DNA from: an uncultured Alphaproteobacteria bacterium
GTDB lineage: Bacteria > Pseudomonadota > Alphaproteobacteria > CAAHEQ01 > UBA3637
Length of the DNA stretch: 39,341 nt
Direction of reading: 5' to 3'
Assembly (NCBI GenBank): GCA_944392585.1
Contig: CALXXA010000038.1
Location: 1-39,341, forward strand
Each line of letters begins with the position of its first letter. The stretch's first letter is position 1. This document shows, piece by piece, positions 33,244 through 39,341 of this stretch. A program made the position numbers and the translations under genes. The notes beneath the pieces were generated by a model that ran no database searches, was not told the DNA's origin, and saw nothing but the letters and a program-made list of their open reading frames with translations.

Positions 33244-34088
33244 TTATTTTTTAACAAATCCAAAATCTTAATAAGTTCTGTTCTTATATGAGGTCTATCC
33301 ACAACGGCATCAATCATTCCATGTTCTAATAAGTATTCAGATGTCTGAAAGTTATCCGGCAATTTCTCACGAACAGTTTGTTCTATAACACGTCTTCCGG
33401 CAAAAGCTATCGTTGCGTTTGGCTCTGCTAAAGTAACGTCTCCCAGCATAGCAAAAGAGGCCGTAACGCCGCCAGTAGTAGGATTAGTTAGAATTGTAAC
33501 ATATGGCAATCCTTTTTCTTTTAACTGTTTAACGGCTAGAGTCGTTCGAGGCATTTGCATTAAAGATAAAATACCTTCTTGCATTCGTGCGCCGCCGGAA
33601 GAGGGGATTATAATTAAAGCAGCGTCTTGTAAAACAGCTAAATTAACGGCAGCGATAATAGCTTCTCCAACAGCCGTTCCCATGGAACCTCCCATAAAGG
33701 CGAAATCAAACACAGCCACAACAGAGGGATATGTTCCTATAGTTCCATGAGCAACAACAATAGCATCTTCTTGTTTTGTTTTTTTTCGAGCTTCTTTTAA
33801 ACGATCCGTATATTTTTTTAAATCTACAAAATTTAATGGATCTACTTTAACTTCTGGTAGTTGGATAAGAGAATAATGTTCTCCATCAAACAACATTTCC
33901 AACCGACGGAAAGTGGGTAGTTTAAAGTGATAACCACAGTTTGGACAAATCTGATTGTTTTCATCCAACTCTTTATGAAAAATCATTTTTTCGCAATGAG
34001 GACACCCTGTCCATAAGTTCTCGGGAATATCTTTTTGAGGCACTAATTTACTAATCTTGGGCCGCACATAGTTCGTAAGCCAATTCAT
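33231..34088 (-). CDS. accD: Acetyl-CoA carboxylase carboxyltransferase subunit beta
   Basis: Makes malonyl-CoA with AccA, the first step of fatty-acid synthesis. The 285 residues have an N-terminal zinc finger (WTGCPHCEKM and ICPNCGYH, near residues 27-55), then the crotonase-fold core with DFAFMGGSMGTAVGEAI near residue 123, IPSSGGARMQEGILSLMQMP near residue 153 and TNPTTGGVTASFAMLGD near residue 187. It lies 13 bases after ihfB with AAAAGGA before its ATG. The usual alphaproteobacterial partner folC is not next to it. Confidence 0.97.
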   Translation of the reverse strand: MNWLTNYVRPKISKLVPQKDIPENLWTGCPHCEKMIFHKELDENNQICPNCGYHFKLPTFRRLEMLFDGEHYSLIQLPEVKVDPLNFVDLKKYTDRLKEARKKTKQEDAIVVAHGTIGTYPSVVAVFDFAFMGGSMGTAVGEAIIAAVNLAVLQDAALIIIPSSGGARMQEGILSLMQMPRTTLAVKQLKEKGLPYVTILTNPTTGGVTASFAMLGDVTLAEPNATIAFAGRRVIEQTVREKLPDNFQTSEYLLEHGMIDAVVDRPHIRTELIKILDLLKNKKKY

Positions 34089-34101
34089 TTGTATCCTTTT
34101 G

Positions 34102-34386
34102 TTAATTATCCAAATTAATTCTTTTCTTTAATAACTTCCCAGCTTTGAAAAAGGGAACTGCTTTTTGATCAACCATAACAGTTTCTCCTGTCTTAGGATT
34201 ACGAGCCCTCCGTGGTTTACGTGTTCGAACAGAGAAAACTCCAAAACCCCTTAGTTCAACTCGATTACCATTTTTTAAGGCTTTTGTGATTTCATCAAAA
34301 ACCGTAGAAACAATACGTTCCGCATCTGTATGATACAAATGAGAATTAGCTTTAGCTATTTTTTCAATTAATTCTGAACGGGTCAT
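34102..34386 (-). CDS. ihfB: Integration host factor subunit beta
   Basis: A 94-residue DNA-bending protein of the HU/IHF family. [11 protein letters not shown] at the start, [12 protein letters not shown] near residue 43 and RNPKTGETV near residue 62 (the Pro that intercalates in DNA) match IhfB rather than HU. IHF acts as a heterodimer with IhfA and bends DNA at origins and promoters. AAGGAG lies 7 bases before the ATG. It is followed by accD, and a 433-base gap with DnaA-box-like sites lies upstream. Confidence 0.92.
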   Translation of the reverse strand: MTRSELIEKIAKANSHLYHTDAERIVSTVFDEITKALKNGNRVELRGFGVFSVRTRKPRRARNPKTGETVMVDQKAVPFFKAGKLLKKRINLDN

Positions 34387-34819
34387 TATTTATCTCCTTA
34401 ATAAAAGAGGACTTACACAACAATTAGTTCTCATAAAAGTGACACAGCGCTTTAAAAAAGTCAACATAAATATGCTTATTTCATAATTTTTTCACAAAAT
34501 AGGAGAAGATTTATTTTTATTATCTATGGGAATAAATATTTTCTCCACAAAGTTATCCACATTTTAAATAACTAATTGAATTTAAAGGAAAGAGTGTTTA
34601 TTTATACTTATATAATTGTCGCATAATTTATATTATGTATAGTTTTGTATAAAAATAGAATAACTATATGAATATTCTATAAAAATTAATAAAAATGTCT
34701 TTGTTTGAAAGATTTTTTAGGAACCGGCTTTTTATCGCTTTATTTCTTTTTTTGAGATAAAAAAAATTGTTACGACTCTCGTGTAACAATTTTCATAAAA
34801 TACTTTTCAGAAAATAGCT
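34387..34819. promoter_or_regulatory. 433-base AT-rich gap with DnaA-box-like sites
   Basis: The longest gap in the window, and very AT-rich. It holds a perfect DnaA box TTATCCACA (34553-34561), a one-mismatch box TTCTCCACA (34541-34549) and a weaker TTTTTCACA (34488-34496), all in the same direction. An 8-base inverted repeat, ATAGAATA/TATTCTAT, lies at 34655-34680. The ihfB promoter must lie here. I see no RNA gene and no convincing coding frame. An origin or a DnaA-controlled promoter is possible but not shown. Confidence 0.5.
34763..34793 (-). terminator. Rho-independent terminator after the MBL hydrolase gene
   Basis: A perfect 11-base inverted repeat, AAAATTGTTAC with GTAACAATTTT, and a 9-base loop. 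On the minus strand it is followed by a T run. It ends the rlpA-dac-tmk-holB-tatD-MBL unit. Confidence 0.88.
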
Positions 34820-35581
34820 TTAAATATTAAAAATCATCCCATCATATCCTGGACGAATAAAACTTGGTAAATCTCGACATAATGTAGCATAATCCATCGT
34901 CGTTCCCATATGTGTAAAATAAACTCGCTCAGGCTTTATTTCTTTTATCCAATCCATAGCTTTTGCTAAATAAAGATGTTTTTCATTCTCTTTCACAGAA
35001 ACACATCCGAGAACCCAGGTCTTAATTCCTTTTAAAGCTTTGAAAGAAGCCTCTGGCAAAGCATTCAAGTCCGTTGAATATGCAAAATCATCAACTCTAA
35101 AGCCCAAACTTTGCCCTTCTCCATGTTTTTGAAGCAATGGGAGCAACTTCAAAGGACCTACTTGAAATTCTTTCATAGGAAGAATTGTATTTAATTCAAA
35201 ACCAAAAGAATATTTATCTACTTCCTTATCATCAGAAATTAAATAATAAAACCTGCGTGAGAAATTTTCGACTTCAGCTGCACTTAGATAAACAGGTAGC
35301 GCCTTTTGATGGGCAAAAGCTTTTAAATCATTAATTCCTGCGGTATGATCTGCGTGCAGATGAGTAAAAACAAGACTATCAATCTTTGGGAAGCCGACAT
35401 TTTTCAACTCCAGTCTAATTTCAGGCGGTGCATCAAATAATAACCGAAATCCATCCTTTTCTAATAAAAAAGAAGTTCTGCATCTGTTATTTTTAGGATT
35501 ATGCTCATCACAATTCCCATACTGCTTGTACAAATTAGGAACTCCCGCCGAAGATCCGCATCCTAAAATAATTCCTTTCAT
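34820..35581 (-). CDS. MBL-fold metallo-hydrolase (PhnP-like)
   Basis: A 253-residue metallo-beta-lactamase-fold protein. ILGCGSSAGVP at the start, LLFDAPPEIR near residue 49, and the metal motif FTHLHADHTAGINDL near residue 73 are clear, with a later metal His in YFTHMG near residue 223. CRTSFLLE is typical of PhnP-like phosphodiesterases. The physiological substrate is not known. It overlaps tatD by 4 bases; the tatD-MBL pair is common in alphaproteobacteria. Confidence 0.9.
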   Translation of the reverse strand: MKGIILGCGSSAGVPNLYKQYGNCDEHNPKNNRCRTSFLLEKDGFRLLFDAPPEIRLELKNVGFPKIDSLVFTHLHADHTAGINDLKAFAHQKALPVYLSAAEVENFSRRFYYLISDDKEVDKYSFGFELNTILPMKEFQVGPLKLLPLLQKHGEGQSLGFRVDDFAYSTDLNALPEASFKALKGIKTWVLGCVSVKENEKHLYLAKAMDWIKEIKPERVYFTHMGTTMDYATLCRDLPSFIRPGYDGMIFNI

Positions 35582-36369
35582 TTCAAAGCATCCTTCTTTA
35601 AACGATTTTTAAAAAGCTTATGAAAATTTTCTTCTAAGATTAGTTCTAATTTTTCTTCTGATACATCTTTAATCCGAGCCAACTGTTTAAAAGTTTCCAT
35701 AATCATTGAAGGTTCGTTCCGTTTCCCTCTATACGGGACAGGAGCTAAATAAGGGGCATCTGTTTCTATTAATAATTGAGATAACGGTAATTTCTTGACG
35801 ATATCCTGTAATTCCTGAGATTTTTTAAAAGTGATAATCCCTGATAAAGAAATATACATTCCTAAATCAATAGCTGTTTTCGCCATTTGTTCAGAAGAAG
35901 AAAAGCAATGAATCATTCCCGTAAACGGCTTGTACAACATTTCTTCTCTTAAAATATTTATCATATCTTTATCAGCATCTCGTGTATGAATAATAATAGG
36001 CAACCGAGCTATGCGAGAGGCTTCAATATGAGTCCTTAACGATTCTTGTTGGTATTTTCTATCAACATTTTCATAGTGATAATCAAGCCCCGTTTCTCCA
36101 ATCCCGATGATTTTTAAATGATGTAGCATTTGAGTCAAATCTTGAACGCTTATCATATCTTCCGGATTTATAGAACCGGGATGAATTCCAAAAGCTCCGA
36201 AAATAAAAGGATACTTCTCAATTAATGCTATTAAGTCCGTATAACTTCTTAAATCCGTCGCAACATTCAAGATAAGCCCTATTCCCGATTCCTTTGCTCG
36301 AGAAATAACTTCGTCCATATCATCATCAAAATTTTCAAAATCTAAATGACAATGACTATCAATAATCAT
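35578..36369 (-). CDS. tatD: TatD-family metal-dependent DNase
   Basis: A 263-residue TIM-barrel hydrolase. Metal ligands are visible in IDSHCHLDF (residues 3-11), GIGETGLDYHY near residue 92, IIHTRDAD near residue 127, MIHCFSS near residue 152 and LIETDAPYLAP near residue 200, followed by RNEPS. TatD enzymes have 3'-5' exonuclease activity and take part in DNA repair. It overlaps holB and the MBL gene by 4 bases each. In many alphaproteobacteria metG lies between holB and tatD; here it does not. Confidence 0.95.
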   Translation of the reverse strand: MIIDSHCHLDFENFDDDMDEVISRAKESGIGLILNVATDLRSYTDLIALIEKYPFIFGAFGIHPGSINPEDMISVQDLTQMLHHLKIIGIGETGLDYHYENVDRKYQQESLRTHIEASRIARLPIIIHTRDADKDMINILREEMLYKPFTGMIHCFSSSEQMAKTAIDLGMYISLSGIITFKKSQELQDIVKKLPLSQLLIETDAPYLAPVPYRGKRNEPSMIMETFKQLARIKDVSEEKLELILEENFHKLFKNRLKKDALK

Positions 36370-37313
36370 TTGACCTGTCCTATTTTTAATATAATTGATA
36401 CAAGGATACTTTTTTTATCTAAATATAAATTTTGAGCATCTTTAAGTACTTGAAGCATTTCATCCCATATTTCAAAATAACGTTCAAGTTTTTTCTGATC
36501 ATGTAAGTCTTTTTTTAATTGCGCCATAACATAAAATAACAAAAAATCTTTTATGATATCATATATATCTTTATCCCGAGAAACACCTTCACAAAAAGAA
36601 AACAGCGCATTTATATCCGGAGGCTCTCTCTGAATTAATTCAATTATTTTTTGATAATACTCAAACCCATTTAAATCTATTAGTTTATAACATTTCCCGA
36701 TACTTCCCTCGCTCAAATCAATCAACTCATCAATATGTTGAATCTCTTTATGAGATTTTAAAATAAGAGCTTTCATTTCTTCTTTTGATAAAGGGGTTAT
36801 GTTAATTTTTCGGCAACGAGAACGAAGCGTCGGTAAAAGTTTCCCTGAATTATGGCTCAACAAGAAAATAACGGAACATACAGGAGGTTCTTCCAATAAC
36901 TTAAGTAATGCGTTCGCTGCGTTTTCATTCATATCATCAGCAGTATCTATAACTAAAACACGCCATTTGTTTCGAGAAGCCTTTAAAGATAAGAATTGAA
37001 TACCTTTCCTAATATCATCAACTGTAATTTCTTCTTTACGACTTCTTTTAATATCTTTTTCTAACTCTTTTCCTGCTTGAATTGTTTTAATGATATCTTT
37101 TTTTTCTTCTTCTATGTAATCTCTTTCAATCCACATTAAATCCGGGTGCGTTGAAACATTAGTATCTTCTTTCCCTGTCAATAAAAAATTAGAAAATTTT
37201 CGAATTAAAGTTGCTTTTCCCACACCATACGGACCTTGAAGAAGCCAAGAACCTTCTAATTTACTTTGTCGATGAAAGTCTTTTAATTGATAATACGCTT
37301 CTTGAAGATTCAT
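36366..37313 (-). CDS. holB: DNA polymerase III subunit delta prime
   Basis: Clamp-loader subunit, 315 residues. The P-loop is GPYGVGKAT near residue 26, with Ala where a Lys-Thr/Ser pair is usual (GKAT), fitting the degenerate sites of many delta prime subunits. VLVIDTADDMNENAANALLK near residue 118 and LLEEPP, then LRSRCRKI near residue 163 (SRC motif), complete the core. It overlaps tmk and tatD by 4 bases each and so sits in a tightly coupled run. Confidence 0.93.
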   Translation of the reverse strand: MNLQEAYYQLKDFHRQSKLEGSWLLQGPYGVGKATLIRKFSNFLLTGKEDTNVSTHPDLMWIERDYIEEEKKDIIKTIQAGKELEKDIKRSRKEEITVDDIRKGIQFLSLKASRNKWRVLVIDTADDMNENAANALLKLLEEPPVCSVIFLLSHNSGKLLPTLRSRCRKINITPLSKEEMKALILKSHKEIQHIDELIDLSEGSIGKCYKLIDLNGFEYYQKIIELIQREPPDINALFSFCEGVSRDKDIYDIIKDFLLFYVMAQLKKDLHDQKKLERYFEIWDEMLQVLKDAQNLYLDKKSILVSIILKIGQVK

Positions 37314-37945
37314 AAAAACCTATCCTTTATTAAACGAATAACTTCCTGATGAATCTGCTCTTTAGATTGATTTGCATTAATAAGAACACATCGATTAGAA
37401 TCTATTGAAGCTATTTTTCTAAATCCTTCTCTTAAGCGTTCATGAAAAGTGATTCCTTTAGATTCAAAACGATCTTTTTCCCCTCTTTTTTGCACACGAC
37501 TAAGAGCTACTCGAGGGTCTATATCTAAAATAATCGTTAAATCTGGCTTAAAATGCCCTGCAATCATCTGATATAAAATATCTAATTGCTCCTTTGTTAT
37601 ATTTGTATTTTGATATCCGTAAAGTTGATATGCGACTGTAGAATCTGCATATCTGTCTGATATAACGAGTTTCCCGTTTTTAATTGCTGGCCAAATAGTG
37701 TCCGTCAAATGAGATCTTCTCGCTGCATAAAACAGCAAAGTTTCAGAAATGGAATCCCACTTTTTTTGATCTCCATTAATTAAAATTTTACGAACTTCTT
37801 CGGCTGCCGAGGATCCACCTGGTTCCCTGGTTGTAAGATGAAATATACTTTGGGTTTCTAAATAATCATGCAACATTTGAATTTGGGTTGTTTTCCCTGA
37901 TCCATCTCCCCCCTCAAACGTAATGAATCCCGGGTGAAATTGCAT
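37310..37945 (-). CDS. tmk: Thymidylate kinase
   Basis: Phosphorylates dTMP to dTDP. The 211 residues have the P-loop FEGGDGSGKTTQ near residue 8, TTREPGG near residue 38, SDRYADSTVAYQ near residue 94 (DRY) and the lid RVQKRGEKDRFESKG near residue 145. The start at ATG 37945 fits because GGAAGG (37955-37960) lies 9 bases upstream; ATG 37954 would touch that site and TTG 37963 precedes it. One base separates it from the dac stop. Confidence 0.96.
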   Translation of the reverse strand: MQFHPGFITFEGGDGSGKTTQIQMLHDYLETQSIFHLTTREPGGSSAAEEVRKILINGDQKKWDSISETLLFYAARRSHLTDTIWPAIKNGKLVISDRYADSTVAYQLYGYQNTNITKEQLDILYQMIAGHFKPDLTIILDIDPRVALSRVQKRGEKDRFESKGITFHERLREGFRKIASIDSNRCVLINANQSKEQIHQEVIRLIKDRFL

Positions 37946-37946
37946 T

Positions 37947-39101
37947 TTATTCATCCTTCCCAAAAAGCATATACATAAGTATCACCTTCAACTTGCCGAA
38001 ATAACCGATTTTACCGATATCTTCTCCAGCGACAGCAGGAAAATCATATGTTGTCCCATCCGTTAAAGAAATACGTAAAGTTCCTAATCGTTGTCCTTTT
38101 TTTATAGGAGCTTTAACAGGAGAATCGTAAATAAGCGTTACTTTCTTCTTTAAATAATCTAATCGTTTCATTGTTATAATTATATTTTCCGCAGCAACAA
38201 CAGGGACATTTTCTTTATCTCCCATCCACACAGGAATTTGATCTATAACGCTTCCTTTCGTAGAAAAAGTATAATTATCAAATTCTCTAAACCCCCACTC
38301 TAATATCTTTTTAGATTCCTGTCCGCGTTCTTTCATTGTTTTTAAGCCATTAACGACCAGAATCAACCGTCTTGTTCCATCGGGGCTTTTTGCCGACGCG
38401 ACCAACCCATATCCTGATTTTTCCGTATGTCCCGTTTTCAAACCGTCTGCTTGATCAGGCATGCTATACAAAAGAGGGTTACGGTTTTCTTGATTAATTC
38501 CATTATATTTAAACTTTTTTTCGGAATATAAAGGATAATATTCAGGAAATTCATGAATAATTTTCTGAGCTAATAAAGCCAATTCCTTTGCAGTCATCAG
38601 GTGCTCTTTGTGAGGCCACCCTGTTGAATTTTTGAATGTACTTTTCTCAAGACCGATTTCGCGAGCTTTTATAGTCATTTCTGCTGCAAAATTATCTTCC
38701 GAACCTGCCAAGTTTTCAGCTAAAGTAATACAAGCATCATTTCCCGATTGAATAATAACTCCTTTTAATAACTCTCCGACTTTAACGGAAGAATTCGGGT
38801 TTAGAAACATTGTAGAACTACCGCTTTTAGTTCCTCCTTTACGCCAAGCATTTTCACTGACCGTAAATTCATCATCTAAAGATAGTTGCCCTTGTTTTAA
38901 TTTGTCAAAGACCATATAAGCCGTCATAAGCTTGCTCATGGAGGCCGGAGCCATTAAATCATCGCCTCTTTTATTTAATAAAACTGTTCCTGTATCGTAG
39001 TCTATCATATAAGCAAAAGAAGCCGATGTCGTAAAGGCAGTTTGAGCAGACACATTTAAAATAAACGCAGATAAGAGTAAAGAAAATAATATTTTTTTCA
39101 T
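37947..39101 (-). CDS. D-alanyl-D-alanine carboxypeptidase (DacA/DacF type)
   Basis: A 384-residue periplasmic penicillin-binding protein that trims the terminal D-Ala from peptidoglycan stem peptides. A signal peptide (residues 1-19, ending VSA) comes first. The active-site Ser is in PASMSKL near residue 54 (SxxK), SGNDA near residue 117 is the SxN motif, and KTGHTEKSGYG near residue 222 is the KTG motif. A beta-rich PBP5 C-terminal domain follows, and a hydrophobic end (KLKVILMYMLFG) probably anchors it. It follows the rlpA-like gene by 9 bases. Confidence 0.94.
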   Translation of the reverse strand: MKKILFSLLLSAFILNVSAQTAFTTSASFAYMIDYDTGTVLLNKRGDDLMAPASMSKLMTAYMVFDKLKQGQLSLDDEFTVSENAWRKGGTKSGSSTMFLNPNSSVKVGELLKGVIIQSGNDACITLAENLAGSEDNFAAEMTIKAREIGLEKSTFKNSTGWPHKEHLMTAKELALLAQKIIHEFPEYYPLYSEKKFKYNGINQENRNPLLYSMPDQADGLKTGHTEKSGYGLVASAKSPDGTRRLILVVNGLKTMKERGQESKKILEWGFREFDNYTFSTKGSVIDQIPVWMGDKENVPVVAAENIIITMKRLDYLKKKVTLIYDSPVKAPIKKGQRLGTLRISLTDGTTYDFPAVAGEDIGKIGYFGKLKVILMYMLFGKDE

Positions 39102-39110
39102 AATTTATTC

Positions 39111-39341
39111 CTATTTTTCAATTTCTTGAACCAATCGAGCCTCTCCGAATCCTTTTCTTTCTAATAGATCAATCATTTCAACAGCCTGTTGAGGATTGTC
39201 ATATGGTCCTAATCGGACACGAAATAAGACTGTTTCAGAATTAGGCTTTTCCATGATTTTGACTTGTCCGAATGAAGATAAATCCGCTTGAAGTCTTTGA
39301 GCATTGTCAAAGTTTGAAAACGCTCCGACTTGGACATAATA
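39111..39341 (-). CDS. SPOR-domain protein, 3' end (probably RlpA)
   Basis: The minus-strand frame is open from the window edge to a TAG at 39111-39113, giving 76 residues. YYVQVGAFSNFDNAQRL, then a middle LGPYDNPQQA and a short final helix, is a SPOR domain, which binds denuded glycan strands at the septum. In alphaproteobacteria the gene before dac in this cluster is usually rlpA (septal lytic transglycosylase), and this would be its C-terminus. The stop overlaps the dac ribosome site. Confidence 0.8.
   Translation of the reverse strand, partial: YYVQVGAFSNFDNAQRLQADLSSFGQVKIMEKPNSETVLFRVRLGPYDNPQQAVEMIDLLERKGFGEARLVQEIEK

Noticed and set aside
34695-34760. 21-codon plus-strand frame encoding a hydrophobic, Arg- and Phe-rich peptide
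   Set aside because: No ribosome binding site precedes it, and short frames are expected by chance.
1-39341. tRNA or rRNA genes, CRISPR arrays, insertion sequences, prophage
   Set aside because: No T-loop-like tRNA ends, no spaced direct repeats, no transposase or phage structural genes were seen on either strand by eye.

Overview
The window is about 39 kb of AT-rich, gene-dense DNA with the gene set and neighbourhoods of an alphaproteobacterium. Alphaproteobacterial marks include an ELM1-like (DUF1022) protein, a DUF465 small protein, DUF502, IHF beta, and the rlpA–dac–tmk–holB–tatD–MBL cluster at the right end. Other genes point to a host-associated or anaerobic, fermentative life: 6-phosphofructokinase, a DUF362 protein with two 4Fe-4S motifs, and a glutamyl-tRNA synthetase that reads like the clostridial type. 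A gut alphaproteobacterium of the RF32 kind would fit, but that is inference; there is no rRNA gene here to place it.

Layout. 1-3656: the 3' part of an unknown gene, then (minus strand) a secreted protein, recG and an HNH nuclease in one tight operon. 3758-9669: a carboxylesterase, an RNA cyclic phosphodiesterase and GDSL esterase pair, def-fmt-truA, and lepA on the opposite strand. 9808-15018: DUF362 iron-sulfur protein, a lipoprotein hydrolase, 3-methyladenine glycosylase, a secreted PLD-type nuclease, dCMP deaminase, ELM1-like protein and DUF502. 15170-20810: plsY, an interrupted dprA, topA, pfkA and a DUF465 protein ending in a clear bidirectional terminator. 20864-24877: an unknown protein, then MoxR-DUF58-DUF4381 plus a TerB-like protein. 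24948-29837: gltX, an interrupted MsbA-type ABC exporter, an MscS channel and two overlapping 3-TM PQ-loop genes. 29834-33204: anmK and murQ (peptidoglycan recycling) diverging from spmA-spmB. 33231-39341: accD, ihfB, a 433-bp AT-rich gap with DnaA-box-like sites, then MBL hydrolase, tatD, holB, tmk, a D,D-carboxypeptidase and the 3' end of an rlpA-like gene.

How the genes work together. Most are housekeeping: translation (def, fmt, truA, lepA, gltX), DNA maintenance (recG, topA, holB, tmk, ihfB, mpg), envelope (plsY, accD, dac, rlpA, murQ, anmK, MsbA type) and glycolysis (pfkA).

The most striking signal is that three genes (dprA, the MsbA-type exporter and anmK) each carry one in-frame stop codon while recognisable or plausible protein sequence continues in the same frame. 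The three stops are TAA, TGA and TAA. TGA and TAA also end intact genes here, so simple codon reassignment does not explain them; recent gene decay, strain variants or base-calling errors do. Other points of note are the missing metG between holB and tatD, the split PQ-loop pair, the translationally coupled recG-HNH pair, a Bat-like operon without its vWA genes, and a 16-A run inside fmt. I found no tRNA, rRNA, CRISPR array, insertion sequence or prophage. I did not find a clear new defence or mobile system.
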